From contig OZ231127.1 in the NCBI GenBank assembly GCA_965153355.1, positions 19,902,001 through 19,966,000 of the forward strand: a stretch of DNA of 64,000 nucleotides. Reading direction: 5' to 3'. Of this stretch, positions 32,451 to 43,197 are shown one piece after another. The position numbers and the translations under genes were made by a program. Source of the stretch: Flaccisagitta enflata (lineage: Eukaryota > Chaetognatha > Sagittoidea > Aphragmophora). The notes under the pieces are model-generated. The model was not told the DNA's origin. It saw nothing but the letters and a program-made list of their open reading frames with translations, and ran no database searches. Position 1 is the first letter of the stretch. Each line of letters starts with the position of its first letter.

Positions 32451-32565
32451 AACAAGGCCAAGTAGGCCAATAAGGTGCGACGTGTGGATCTTCGAACGAA
32501 TGCGTTACCCGACCGACCGACCGACCAACGGACACAGCCAGTTATAGAGGTGCTTTGTCGCACCT
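32451..32565 (-). mobile_element. PCE, GTG subfamily (copy I), in receptor intron 3
   Basis: Minus-strand start AGGTGCGACAAAGCACCT (32548-32565), then CTATAACTGGCTGTGTCCG and GGTC units. It ends with CACGTCGCACCTTATTGGCC, TTGGCC and TTGTTTT. Close to the copy at 19047-19159 over its whole length. Confidence 0.8.
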
Positions 32566-33277
32566 AAAAAGATAACAATAACAATAATGATAATGGGTAA
32601 ATTGGTATGGTAAAAAAAAACATCCATGTCAACTTTTTTACGTCGTGCAACACAGACTCGGTGAAAGAAGCGCTCTATACTCACAAACTGAATCCATTTT
32701 CTGACATCGATGTCAAGTATATTCCGGCTCTTCTCGCGTCAAATATCAACGACAAGAGGTTATTGAGGGAACCAGAAAAGCTTTACGAACTTCAGGTGAC
32801 TTTACAGATGCTCAAACGCGCTTCTATTTCCGATCCTGTTGGTCTGTTGGTGGGTCGGTCCGACCATGACTCGTTTAAGACTCAAATTCTAAGCCTTGTG
32901 CTGATTGATTGCTGCGGTGCCTACCATCGTAATGGATAAATTATCCAGTCATGTACATGTACGTGTATTGAAAATTCATCGAGAAGAGAGACTAAAACAT
33001 CAACTTCTTTGTTTGGTAACACAAGGCCGTGTTGGCCAGTTACCAACTGCCTTTCAGAAAAACCTTCTGCCACTATGGCGTCTTTCTATTGGAGCTTGGT
33101 CTCAAGATACAGCCTTTTTAAGTGGTCAAAAAAAAACCTTTTTGAAAGATGAAAGCAAATTTTTATACTGCATACCGCTGAAAGAGGAGCGCTCATTGTT
33201 TTTGCCGATTAGGTTCATTTACGACGAAAAATAAAGCAAGACAAAAGTTATCAAGGGAAGGGTAGAGGCACAACTCA
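32566..33277 (+). other. Unassigned part of receptor intron 3
   Basis: Two overlapping frames in different phases (32607-32939 and 32905-33234, about 110 codons each) have no recognisable domain. They could be remnants of an old gene or chance. Confidence 0.3.
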
Positions 33278-33498
33278 GGGGGCGTTTCTAGTCGCTCGCT
33301 ACGTTCGTTCGCTCGCTCGCACCGCTCACTCCGCTCACTCGCTCCGCAGCGCTCTGCTTCGCTACGCTCCATTCACGGGCTCGCTCACTCACTTCGCTCA
33401 CTCCCTCTTTGGACCGTTTAAATTCTTGAATAAGTGTTCATACTGTTATCGCGTTTCACGGGAACAAACGCGTTTTTGGCGCTCACTAGAAACACGCC
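33278..33498. mobile_element. 221-bp MITE with CGCTC-rich core, in receptor intron 3
   Basis: Ends GGGGGCGTTTCTAGT and, inverted, GGCGTGTTTCTAGT, flanked by a 4-bp duplication CTCA (33274-33277 and 33499-33502). The core is a lattice of CGCTCGCT/CGCTCACT words. Non-coding. Confidence 0.75.
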
Positions 33499-33511
33499 CT
33501 CATTTTGCCAG

Positions 33512-33709
33512 TTCTCCTCCTTCGCCATTCCCTCTTCGCTGTTCAATTTCAAATGTTACTACCATTTGGAGCAAATGCGCGAGTCTTACGCCTTCGTGAT
33601 TTACTTCGTAGTCACAGATTCGCTCTTCTACTTGATTCCCATCATCGTCTCCGTGTTCTCTTTGATGGGTTTCGCCCGCGAATTGAAGAAGAGCCTCGAG
33701 TTCCGACAG
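33512..33709 (+). CDS. 7TM receptor gene, exon 4 (outer loop 2, TM5)
   Basis: Acceptor CTCATTTTGCCAG| and donor CGACAG|GTAAGG, 198 nt, phase 0 at both ends. Encodes residues 897-962: an outer-loop cysteine (about 911), a long hydrophobic span AFVIYFVVTDSLFYLIPIIV read as TM5, and a basic inner-loop start ARELKKSLEFRQ. The acceptor lies only about 13 bp beyond the end of a short transposable element. Confidence 0.7.
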
Positions 33710-34099
33710 GTAAGGTCATCACGCCGTCCACAGCGAATGGGTTAGGGAGAACTTGAAAAACAAGTGCTTTTTTATTAACAAATATCCAAAGATGATAAAA
33801 TATTGCTATTAGGTTTCCAGATAGATCTTGAGGTATCACGCTCTTTAGAAGAAATGAAAATATTTCGACCTAACTTCCGTCCACAGTGCCCCAAAGTTGC
33901 TTAAAAATCCTATTTGCATTTGTTTTTTTATTCTCTTGAAAATGCTAAAAGATAGCAGTATGACATTTTTACCCATGTTAGAATTTGATGTAATCTAATT
34001 CTGTTAAAGATTTCATACTATCATCTTTAGTGCTGAGATAGTTATTTGCTGCATGAAATATAGCACACATTGACATTTGCTGTGGCGTGATACTTTCAG
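33710..34099 (+). other. Receptor intron 4
   Basis: GT-AG intron of 390 bp between TM5 and TM6 exons. Nothing else is recognised in it. Confidence 0.6.
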
Positions 34100-34393
34100 A
34101 ACGCCGTCGGCGGCGAATCCACACGCAAACGGACGCAGAAGTTTTGGACGTTGACGCGATCCGTCTTCGCTTTCGAATCGACGGCATTTCTGCTTTCTCT
34201 TTTGGTCATTATCGCCTTTACCGTGTACTGGCTGGTCGTGGATTACGACGCCGTCTTTTTATTCGAAACCGCGCATTACTTGAACACGTTCTTTATCATC
34301 GTGGTTTCTCTGTATTTTATGGTACGGAAATTTGGACTTTGGGCCAAAGTCTTCAATTCGTTGTACAACTACTGCGTCACCGACCGGGGATGA
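34100..34393 (+). CDS. 7TM receptor gene, exon 5 (TM6, TM7, C-terminus)
   Basis: Acceptor GATACTTTCAG| in phase 0. It opens with a basic loop (ESTRKRTQKFW), then TM6 at about 988-1009 with FTVYWLV, a short acidic outer loop, TM7 at about 1021-1037, and a short tail ending YCVTDRG at a TGA. The completed product is about 1059 residues. No NPxxY, DRY or adhesion-receptor GPS motif is visible, so it is not an ordinary class A or adhesion receptor. Confidence 0.7.
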   Translation, partial: NAVGGESTRKRTQKFWTLTRSVFAFESTAFLLSLLVIIAFTVYWLVVDYDAVFLFETAHYLNTFFIIVVSLYFMVRKFGLWAKVFNSLYNYCVTDRG

Positions 34394-34428
34394 GCGCGGT
34401 TTTTGACGCTGCACATTACGTCACTTAA

Positions 34429-34752
34429 AGCGCCCTAAAATTCGACTTTGGCTCTCACCAATCCTACCACAGTTGAGGCTTGGTAAAAAAACATTCCATG
34501 CAAAATTTTGGGCCTCTGAGATAGCAGGAACCTTCGTTAGGGTGACAATGAAATTTCCATAGAATTCTATAGCAGAGACAAAATTTGTATAATGGAAATA
34601 TTGATTTCAATGCTCATTCTATACAAACTTCAACCTCACCCTAACGAAGGTTCCTGCTATCTCAGTGGCCCAAAATTTTGCATGGAATATTTTTTTACCA
34701 AGCCTCAACTGTGATAAGATTGGTGAGAGCCATAGTTAAAGTTTGGGGCGCT
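34429..34752. mobile_element. Hairpin MITE directly downstream of the receptor stop
   Basis: Ends AGCGCCC and GGGGCGCT, with about 140-bp inverted arms sharing GGCTCTCACCAATC, GAGGCTTGGTAAAAAAA, GCAAAATTTTGGGCC and CTGAGATAGCAGGAACC. It starts 35 bp after the TGA, so it may lie within the 3' UTR. Confidence 0.85.
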
Positions 34753-34914
34753 GCAATAGACGTACTGCACATGGCCGTTTCTTAGTATTCAAATCATTGG
34801 CAACAATGTTGGGCAGGGTATGATGGTGTTGATCCCTACGGTATTTGTCTTCATCTGAGTCATGGAAAAATTCCAACTTGACAATTCAAATGATTATCAT
34901 CATTTCTTGACTCT

Positions 34915-35035
34915 TGCCGTGTCGGTCGGATGGTCGGTAACATTTCTGCATCGCGAGCGGTTTTCGCATTACTGCCCCTGCCCAACCGTCCGCGACGCTT
35001 GCGCCGTGTATCCGGCCTTGTTTTTAACTCACCCA
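34915..35035 (+). mobile_element. PCE fragment lacking the 5' palindrome
   Basis: Contains GTCGGTCGGATGGTCGGTAAC, CCCCTGCCCAACCGTCCGCGACG and CCGTGTATCCGGCCTTGTTTT, the body and terminal hairpin of the TCG-type elements. No start palindrome is found upstream. Confidence 0.6.
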
Positions 35036-35196
35036 ATCGTAAAAATCAAGGTTATCATTTTACATCCCATCATTTTGTCGAAACACGTCTGAACATTTAT
35101 TTAAGAGCATAAGATTGCCGCGAAGGCCATTTTATTGACGGTTGAATGGTTAAATCGTCTATTATGCCAACACATTTTCATGTCATCTTTGATCTA

Positions 35197-35750
35197 CAGG
35201 GTGTTTCACATCAAATTACACGAAAGAAAACGTTGCCATTTGACTTTGACTCGTCATAAATCAATTCTGAAAAAAGAATTTTGTAGAAAAATAGTTCCAA
35301 TTTTTTATAGAAAAATTTCATAGACCTGGGTGGAAAATTTTGACCACTAACCCAATTTGAATTACAGTCAATTTTCAGTCCAATAATGAAAAAATATTAA
35401 AATTGATTATTTCTAAACAATTTGTTTGTTTTTGTACTTCTTTTTTTCATTTGATAGTTTAGATCATATAATTTGACAAAAATAAATGAACAGAATTTTA
35501 CTAGCATTGATTCAATGTTTCTCTGTAAATATCAAGAAATGAGCGTTTTTCACCACTTTTTGTCTCTCCAAAATCTTAAGATTATTATGAATTGATGTAG
35601 AGAACAGAGTTCTCAACTCAGCTCTATGAAATTTGGGGACAAAAAATTGGAACAATTTTTCTGCATGAAACTTTTTTCAGAATTGATTTACCCTGTTTCA
35701 AAGTAAAATGGCAACGTTTTCTTTGGTGTAATTTGATGTGAAACACACTG
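35197..35750. mobile_element. Tc1/mariner-type MITE, 554 bp
   Basis: Ends CAGGGTGTTTCACATCAAAT and, inverted, CAGTGTGTTTCACATCAAAT, flanked by TA. The inverted arms extend about 130 bp (sharing GAAAACGTTGCCAT and AAAAATTGTTCCAATTTTT-like words). No transposase frame. Confidence 0.85.
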
Positions 35751-35752
35751 TA

Positions 35753-36943
35753 TGTCACAAAACCTGTTTCCCTGTGTCGCAGACTCGCATTCGAAGTTAT
35801 CAAATACGAAGTATCTGTGGATCAGAAGGCTCAGTCAGGCTCTGAAAGAGTTTGTAAAACTCGCAAATCTTTTTTTATTGTTTTTTCAAATAGCTTTACA
35901 TAATACATATGGTCCACATTTAGGCCAAAACAAAATAAAAAACAACCAAAAAATCAGCATGATAAAAACCGTAAAATTTATAAAATTTCAATTGCCTGAT
36001 TTCGGAAAAGATTTGATTTTGTTAGCCCAAAAAGGTTGTTTTAACATATACTTTTTTCCACCTAAATGTTCATTTTTTATCATATGTTTTTGAATCACCG
36101 AATCAGACTGATAAACAATGGTTGTTGGCTGTTGGTGAACCCACCCAGTTTTACTTATGGAAATCGGAAAACAGTCCAAAAGTTAAGAGTGCTCTTGTTA
36201 GATGTTCCAATACATATGGCGAAGTTTTCTGTATAAAATCCCACAAAAGATCTTCGTCCTCTATTTATGTAAATGCACAATTGTGTGAGTGCCACGCGAT
36301 CGACTTAGAATCTTGATCAATGACTTAGATGACTTTTCGATGCTCGAGATTTCATTCATTCTTTGACTTCATTCTTTGATTTATTCTTGAATTGATAATT
36401 ATTTCGATTGTCATTTGTCGTCTTTCTCTCAAACCGGTTTTTCCATTCTTTATGTTAGATAAGAAAAGGAGAACGACATTGACTAGAAGTGATTCTGGTC
36501 TGGCTGATGAAAGATGCCTTCTAACGAGCCTCTGGGGGGTTAAAACAAGAAGCGCGTGATGCTCAAATGTGCCTTAAGGTAAGTCCCTAGGACAGACGCT
36601 TTTAAATTCATACCAGTTTCTCCATCCATTTTCATTTTGATTACCGTCTATCTTACTATTTATCACTCCATTTGGATTTCTGAATAAGTCTTTTTAAGAA
36701 TGTTGGATACTGAGTTTATCTCAAAATGGATGTTTATCTCAAAATGGATGTTATCTGTAAAATCATTTTGTGTTAAATGATTTGAAATTTCAGCACGATA
36801 TATAAATTGTAACACATGTTGGCTACAGATTTATTACGCTTTTAAACACCTAATGTTAGCGGTTGTTGTTTTTCGGTATTTGCGGGTGGTGTTGCATCAT
36901 GTCCTCATCGTAGTGGGTCGGTCGGGTGATGGCCTAATTTTTG
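35753..36943. other. Unassigned, AT-rich
   Basis: Frame 35752-36093 (113 codons) has no recognisable domain. A short duplication of TTTATCTCAAAATGGATG lies near 36718. No gene recognised. Confidence 0.35.
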
Positions 36944-37155
36944 GTTGCGGACACGCAACACTGTAAGAGGCCTTGTCTGTCCATCCGTCGGTCCGTCTGT
37001 CCGCCTATCCGCCCGTCCGTCAGCACAAGTAAAAAAATGGCAAAATGCGCGTTTAAGGTGTTTGTTCGTGGTTGGGGTGGGGGCAAGGGGAGTTGATGGG
37101 GGTTGGTTGCCCCTGCCCACCCGTTGGCAACGATATTGTGACCCCGCGTCACTTA
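36944..37155 (+). mobile_element. PCE, TTG subfamily (copy G)
   Basis: Begins GTTGCGGACACGCAAC (36944-36959), then ACTGTAAGAGGCCTTGTCTG and a GTCC block. The end has CCCCTGCCCACCCG, GGCAACGATATT and the hairpin GTGACCCCGCGTCAC (37138-37152), as at 57896-57910. Confidence 0.75.
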
Positions 37156-38340
37156 GTTTGTCATTAAAACTCAAATCTATGAACTCTTCCTTACCATCCG
37201 AAGATACTCGAAACAAAGAGAAACTACATTTTTTTATCTGTCTTTGCCCACTTTGTAAAAAAAAAGTAAGCCATGAATCTACAAGTTGCCTGAGGGCGGA
37301 CGGAGCTTGCATCGTCCTCTGGCGGAATGAAATTATAAATCTCCGAACAGTAAATTGGTCAAAACCCATTATTTTGTAGGCGCCTTCGGCCGGGTGCCAA
37401 TCATTCAATTTAATGACTACATTAACATTTCAAAGTTCCGCATATTTTAGTCAATCATCGACTTTTTTTATGGGGCTTTTTTCCCGCCCAATTCAAATCT
37501 GAGAGCGTTAGTCCATTTGTCACTTTACTCGTTTACTTCCATTTATGACTATGACTGCTCTCTTCCACCTCCCATTCCCCGCCTTGGTCGGTCGGTCAGT
37601 CGGTCTGTCGGCGCAAGAGTTTTTCATTCGTTGTCACGTTCCCAGTCCAATCTCACAATACAGATGAAAGTAACTTGCCTTAATCTCATCATACAGTTAG
37701 CAATGATAACTGCCATAAAAATCAAGATGAACCGAATCTATTTCAAGAAAATCCTTTCTTGTTGTTCTCAAATGAAAAAAATCCTTTTAATCTCAATTCT
37801 TTTCCTCTTTTTCTTCAATTTTTGGAACTTTCGTTTTTGTTCCTCTTTTTTTCGTCAGTGTCACTTTTGTCCCATTTTATTTCATGAATCCTTTTTAGTG
37901 GTTTTAGACAAGAAAAGAATTTTCTTCTCTAAAGACCCTTTTAGACGCTTTTATTCCCTCCCTTTCATTAGTCTTTCGAATATTTTGCAACATTGATAAG
38001 ATTTTCAAAAAAGAAAAAAAAAAAGAAAGTAAATATCTCAGAAATGTTTTATCAACTAAAACGACATGGAATAGCAACTGATGTTTGGACTTTTAAAGTT
38101 GATACAGTATGTTGTTTTTCGTTTGTAATATTCTATGACGATGTAATTCTTAAAGTAGTTGAGATAATTGATTTCCGCAAGTTTCTGAAAGCTATGGTAG
38201 ATGCATTTTATGTTGTTTAATTGCCAGGACTTTTCTACAAAAAATTAATCTCTTGAACATATTTGGAACTAGATGTCATCATATCCAAATTATTTCTTTG
38301 CAAAAACTTGTCAAATGGACTATTAACCTTTAAATTACTC
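37156..38340. other. Unassigned
   Basis: A GGTCGGTCGGTCAGTCGGTCTG block near 37586-37610 may be a PCE remnant. Two frames (37517-37996 and 37993-38220) show no domain. Confidence 0.35.
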
Positions 38341-38610
38341 TCATTTTTAAACGGTTTGAGCTATTGACACCAGATTGGTCTTAGATGAAAAATTTTTTTG
38401 AAGTAGTCTTTGGGAAAACTTCAGTTGAAAGGTCATTTGAAACTATTGACAATTGTGTGAACAATGAATCAACTTTTGATTGAGAAACAGATTTTCGTAA
38501 TGCCTAATGTGGCGTACTATTGAGAAAAAAATTTTCCTTATTGTTTTTTTAAAACTAGAGTAAATAAGCTTTGATTTGAGACCAGTCTGGTATCTGTATC
38601 TCAATTTATC
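38341..38610. mobile_element. Degraded inverted-repeat element
   Basis: TTGAGCTATTGACACCAGATTGGTCT near the left is matched inversely by AGACCAGTCTGGTATCTG near the right. The same motif occurs inside the mariner-type element at 44081-44847 (GAGCTACAGACCTCAGATTGG), so it is probably an old relative. Confidence 0.55.
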
Positions 38611-38921
38611 CAAAAACAAGATCAACTCAAACAAAAATGTTCAGCCAAAAACCTAAAATAATGGGTTTTTTTTCCTGTTTTTGATCGATACTTCTGCTTG
38701 TGTCAAGAGGTTCAGATTTTTGTAAAAAAGTCCTGGGAGTTAAACATCATGAAATGCATCTACCATACCTTTCAGTTACTTTTTACTGAAATCAATTATC
38801 TCAACTACTTTATGAGTTACGTTGTCATAGAATATTACAAACGAGAAAAAACATACTGTACTTTGAAAAATATTCTCTCTTGGAAAAAATGGTTGCGTAC
38901 ACATTGTGAACTTATGTCAAG

Positions 38922-39301
38922 GTGCACAGGAAGGGGCAATTTTCACGGTCAAATCATATTCTAGATGAAAAATAAAATGAAGAATTCACAATTTTTTAAA
39001 AAAGAGATCATATTCTTTGTATAATTTTTTTTTTTTTTTGCATTGAGAATCATTCATGTGTTCAAAATCAGTTGGAAAAATTGAGAGAAAAAATCAAAAA
39101 TAAGCCTCCATTCCTTGACTTGTCTAACGTGAAATTCTTATTCTGTCTCTGAATGCATAAATTTGCATTTTTAAGAACATGGCCCTGTTCTAAAAACATG
39201 AAGGAAAGGGGCCATGTTCTTAGAAATGCAAAATTTTGCATTCAGAGAGAGATTAAGAATTTCACGGGAAATGATTTTCCCAAATTGCTTTTCCTGTGCA
39301 C
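38922..39301. mobile_element. MITE with GTGCACAGGAA ends, copy 1 (empty of PCE)
   Basis: Left end GTGCACAGGAAGGGGCAATT; right end inverted GTGCACAGGAAAAGCAATTT. A strong internal hairpin (AAGAACATGGCCC...GGGCCATGTTCTT) is near 39171-39222. The same element, inverted, is at 48481-49047. Confidence 0.85.
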
Positions 39302-39600
39302 TGCAACTTATGATGGAATATTTTTTTCACAACGAAATAGTGTATAAAATAGCAAGAAGGCTTATCGCATAAAGAAACGTAGAAGCAAACAATGGTAGAA
39401 GTTCAAAGAGTGTATACAGTACTCCAAATCAAATTATGGTTCATCAGTTGTTTCGCTTTACATTTGTTATGTAGGAAAAGAAAGGAAACGGATATTTGGT
39501 TTGTTTTTTTTGACGAATGAGAATGTCAACTTGAGACTGGACACTTCTTCTTCAGGTATTAATCAATTTGTTCATATCATTCGCAACATATTTCTAATAA
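39302..39600. other. Unassigned
   Basis: AT-rich, nothing recognised. Confidence 0.35.
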
Positions 39601-39604
39601 GCGA

Positions 39605-39698
39605 TGACGTCACACGTCTAACGTGCGAACTGCAAACCACGTGATCATCGCTTTTGCCATCCTCGATGTCACGTGATCATCATCCTCAATGTCACGTG
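39605..39698 (+). promoter_or_regulatory. Cluster of one CRE and three E-box motifs
   Basis: TGACGTCA (39605-39612) followed by CACGTG at 39638, 39670 and 39693. The last is the full palindrome GTCACGTGAC, and two of the three are followed by ATCATC. No adjacent gene is recognised, so the target is unknown; chance clustering is possible. Confidence 0.4.
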
Positions 39699-39763
39699 AC
39701 ATTCCACACTCGGGCACATGACTCCAGGCAAAGATCGAGTGACAAAAGCCTGAAAAGCTATAA

Positions 39764-39948
<185 letters not shown>

Positions 39949-40183
39949 GTTTCTCAAATACTCAAACTCGCATTTTTTCTCGTCTTTGTTCGTCGTTTTT
40001 CAGCATTGGCAGAAGATGTTTGGAATAAAGAAAGAAAATGAGACTAGAGGAGGAGGAAGAAGAAGAGGAGGAAGAAGATAAGGAAGAAGAAGGGGAAGGG
40101 ACAAAAGGAAGGAAAACGTAAGAAAAGAAAAGAAAGGACAAAAATTTGGGAAAGAAAGAAAATACTCGAAACGCGACGCAACA

Positions 40184-40286
<103 letters not shown>

Positions 40287-40407
40287 CTGTCTATTTTTTC
40301 TTTCGTTTTCTTATCCCTCCACGTCAAAGGGCACAATGGAATTCCTTCCCTCACCCCCCGGGGGTGCAAAGCTGAATAAATGATGGAGAAGGGGTAAAAG
40401 CAGAGAG

Positions 40408-40408
40408 T

Positions 40409-40484
<76 letters not shown>
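40408..40484 (+). repeat. (GA)n microsatellite, inverted partner of 40186
   Basis: GA run ending AGAGAACTGTTGCATC, complementary to GCAACAGTTCTCTCT at 40176-40190. Confidence 0.95.
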
Positions 40485-40487
<3 letters not shown>

Positions 40488-41200
40488 TGTTGCATCAAGT
40501 AAAATAGAAAACTGCCATGAATAGGAAACGAAAAAAATATGTGAGGGTACAAAAGGAATGGCAAGAGAGATTACGCCCTTAAATATACATGGGCAATAGA
40601 AAAGGGACAAAATGAATGCGAAAACACGGTCGCACACATACATGTCCGCGAAAGGCTTGTGCGGGTGGGCAGGGGTAATATGGCATTTGAGGAGGGTCAT
40701 TGGGGCGGGTTGGTTGAGAGAAAAAACGCCTGCAGTCGACTAAGAAGCAACTTTTCAGTGACTAAATGATGAACCAACTGTCAGACCGACTGACAGACAA
40801 ACAAAGCGTTTGCTTGACTGACAAGGCAGAACCATGAGCAGATTATTTGGAAAAAAGTCGAAGAGACGAAGTCCCTTCGGTCTTTTTGAGTCCTGCAGAG
40901 AAAAACGGATTTCCCTTTGTTTTATGAGGCGTTTGGGGAAGTTGCTGTATTTTGGGGGCAGAATGGGACTACGCATGAAATTAATAGCTAAGAAAGAGCT
41001 CATTCTCTTCTTTCAGATGACGCCAAGCAGAATTCTGTGCGATGGATCGTTTTGGAGCTATGATTTTTTGAATCTTTTTATATTTTTGCGCATTTTTCAC
41101 ATTTTTCCCAAAAATGAGGAATCGAGTTAGTTGAAGTCTATTTGAACTTTGAAATGTCCCAGGTGATGATTGTGCATCCTGGCAGCACAGTCTCTCTCTC
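40485..41200. other. Unassigned, PCE-like words
   Basis: GTGCGGGTGGGCAGGGG near 40659 and GACTGACAGACAAACAAAGC near 40788 look like a degraded minus-strand PCE. The 98-codon frame 40834-41130 has no recognisable domain. Confidence 0.4.
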
Positions 41201-41204
41201 TCAT

Positions 41205-41400
41205 TTCAACTCTGGACGCTATGAGAGGCTTTGTCTGTCAGTCCATCCATTGGTCTGTTGGTCCGTCTGTCCATCTGAGTGGAAAAGTAGAAAAACAAGT
41301 GGTCTAGATGCTTGTGTGTGGGAGTTGAGTCTGGGGTGTGGATGGGGGTTGAATGCCTCTGTCCACCTGTCCACAACGATATTGTAACCCTGTGTTACAT
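41205..41400 (+). mobile_element. PCE, degraded copy
   Basis: CTATGAGAGGCTTTGTCTGTC, a GTCCATCC block, then CTCTGTCCACCTGTCCACAACGATATTGTAACCCTGTGTTAC, matching the end of the TTG subfamily. The start palindrome is reduced to CTCTGGACGCTATGAG. Confidence 0.6.
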
Positions 41401-41611
41401 GAGAGAGGGGGAGATAGAGAGAGAAGAGGAGAGAGAAAATGAGAATGGGAGAGAGAAAGAGAGAGAGAGAGAAAAAGAGAAAGAGACGGGCAAACAAAGA
41501 ACAAACAGAGAAACACATGTAGAGAGTGGAACAAACCAAAAAGATGCCCGGAGAAACAAAAAGGCAATCAACTAGACAAAACACAATCACAAAAAATTCC
41601 AAAACCTCGCA
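41401..41611 (+). repeat. Purine-rich (GAGAGAAA) low-complexity tract
   Basis: Imperfect GA-rich sequence to about 41490, then mixed. Confidence 0.6.
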
Positions 41612-41662
41612 CTTACGACTTTTTTCCTACGGCGAGAGCCGCCTTTATTGGTAAAGAAGGGG
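41612..41662 (+). repeat. Short dispersed repeat with CGGC-GAGA-GCCG stem
   Basis: TTACGACTTTTTTCCTACGG, then CGAGAGCCGCCTTTATTGG. Related sequences occur at 52440-52482 and 63268-63325. The function is unknown. Confidence 0.65.
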
Positions 41663-42354
41663 ACAACTTTTAGGGTTTTACTCTTTTTGGCTCGGGGGTA
41701 AAAAGTTAAAACGGAGCTTTAAAAAGTAATCCCTCACGGAAATCCTTAACGAATAATGACAAAAGCAAAATGGGAATGTGGACAAAAAAGAGGGAAAATG
41801 GAAGAAAGAGAAAAAAAATTGGTCAAAAGTCACGAGAGAAAACATTTCGGTTTTGTTCTTTTCCCGATACTCGTATAAAATCCCCTTGAAAAGTGAACGG
41901 ATGACGGGAAATGTCAACTACTTTTTTCTTTCTTTTGGCTTTTTTTTTTTCGCTTTCTGACTCTGAGAAAAACGTCATTTGACAATCATGGGAAGAAGGT
42001 CAGAGTTAGGGAAAAGAAAACTGGGGGAGGAGAAGAAAGTTTCACGCGAGGGCCCAAGCTTCCTCAAATACAAACAGATCATTGAAATTAACGTCGGTCT
42101 GTAATGAAACCTTCCGGATTACTTTCCGGGGGCATTTTTGGCTGGTGGGGGAACTACCCCATCACGAAACCTGATGGATCGAGGTACCGGGTTGAAAGAC
42201 TGGGAAGGGAAAACGCATATGAGCGATTGACGACATTCTAGAGACGTAGATAATTTTTTGTTTCCTTGTGAAACCAGTCAAAATCTACGTGAATACATAC
42301 GGGCATATAAACGGATCCTATTGATTATGAAGGCCTGGGGAAATGTTGACAGAA
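41663..42354. other. Unassigned
   Basis: AAACCTTCCGGATTACTTTC plus GGGGGCATTTTT (42108-42140) recurs inverted at about 51150-51195. No gene recognised. Confidence 0.4.
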
Positions 42355-42466
42355 TATCTTTCTGTCTTTCTGTCTTTCTTTCTTTCTTTCTTTCTTTCTA
42401 TCTTTCTTTCTTTCTTTCTTTTTTTTTCTTTCTCTCTTTCTAGCTTTCTCTCTTTCTTTCTTTCAT

Positions 42467-42543
<77 letters not shown>

Positions 42544-42545
42544 AT

Positions 42546-42597
<52 letters not shown>

Positions 42598-42621
42598 TCG
42601 TTCTTGCTTTCTTTCTTTTTT

Positions 42622-42688
<67 letters not shown>

Positions 42689-42735
42689 GTCTTTCTCTTT
42701 TCTCTTTCTTTCTTTCGTTCTTTCATTCTTTTTTC
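42355..42735 (+). repeat. (CTTT)n microsatellite, about 380 bp
   Basis: CTTT units with scattered variants. Confidence 0.98.
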
Positions 42736-42782
42736 TCATTCTTTCTCCCTCTTTTAATATTTTTTTTCTTTTCCTACTTGGT

Positions 42783-43197
42783 CCTGTAGAACAGTGGGGG
42801 GAATTTCCCGACGTCCGTCCGTCCTTCTGTCTGTCCCCCACCCCCATTAACCATCAAGACTTCAAATTAGCCCTCCCAGACCTCAATTTAGCCCTCCAGG
42901 CCTCCAGGCTCCACATAGCAGCCCTCCAGGCTTCAAATCAGCCCCCCATACCTCAAATCTGCCCTCCACACCTCAAATCTGCCCTCCACACCTCAAATCT
43001 GCCCTCCAGACCGTCAATCACACCTCCTAGCATCAAATCAGCCTTCCCCGCCTCAGATTTGCCCTCAAATCTGCTCTCCAAGTGTTAATTCTACCCTTCA
43101 GCTCTTAAATATGCCTTTAAATGGCCTGAAAAAATCATCTAAAGCCTGAAATATGCCCCCTCAGGACGTCTGGAAATTCCCCCCTGTGTTCTGTAGG
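42783..43197. mobile_element. TIR-bounded element with 20-bp minisatellite core
   Basis: About 34-bp terminal inverted repeats: left CCTGTAGAACAGTGGGGGG, right (inverted) CCTACAGAACACAGGGGGG, both continuing AATTTCC.GACGTCC. The interior from about 42861 to 43160 is a minisatellite of CTCAAATCTGCCCTCCACAC-type units. Confidence 0.8.

Noticed and set aside
32607-33234. Two overlapping frames in receptor intron 3 as a separate gene
   Set aside because: Different phases, no recognisable domain, and a position inside an intron supported by flanking exon phases.
36945-37379. 144-codon plus-strand frame
   Set aside because: It covers a PCE (palindrome, GTCC block, end hairpin) and recurs only as a translation of that repeat.
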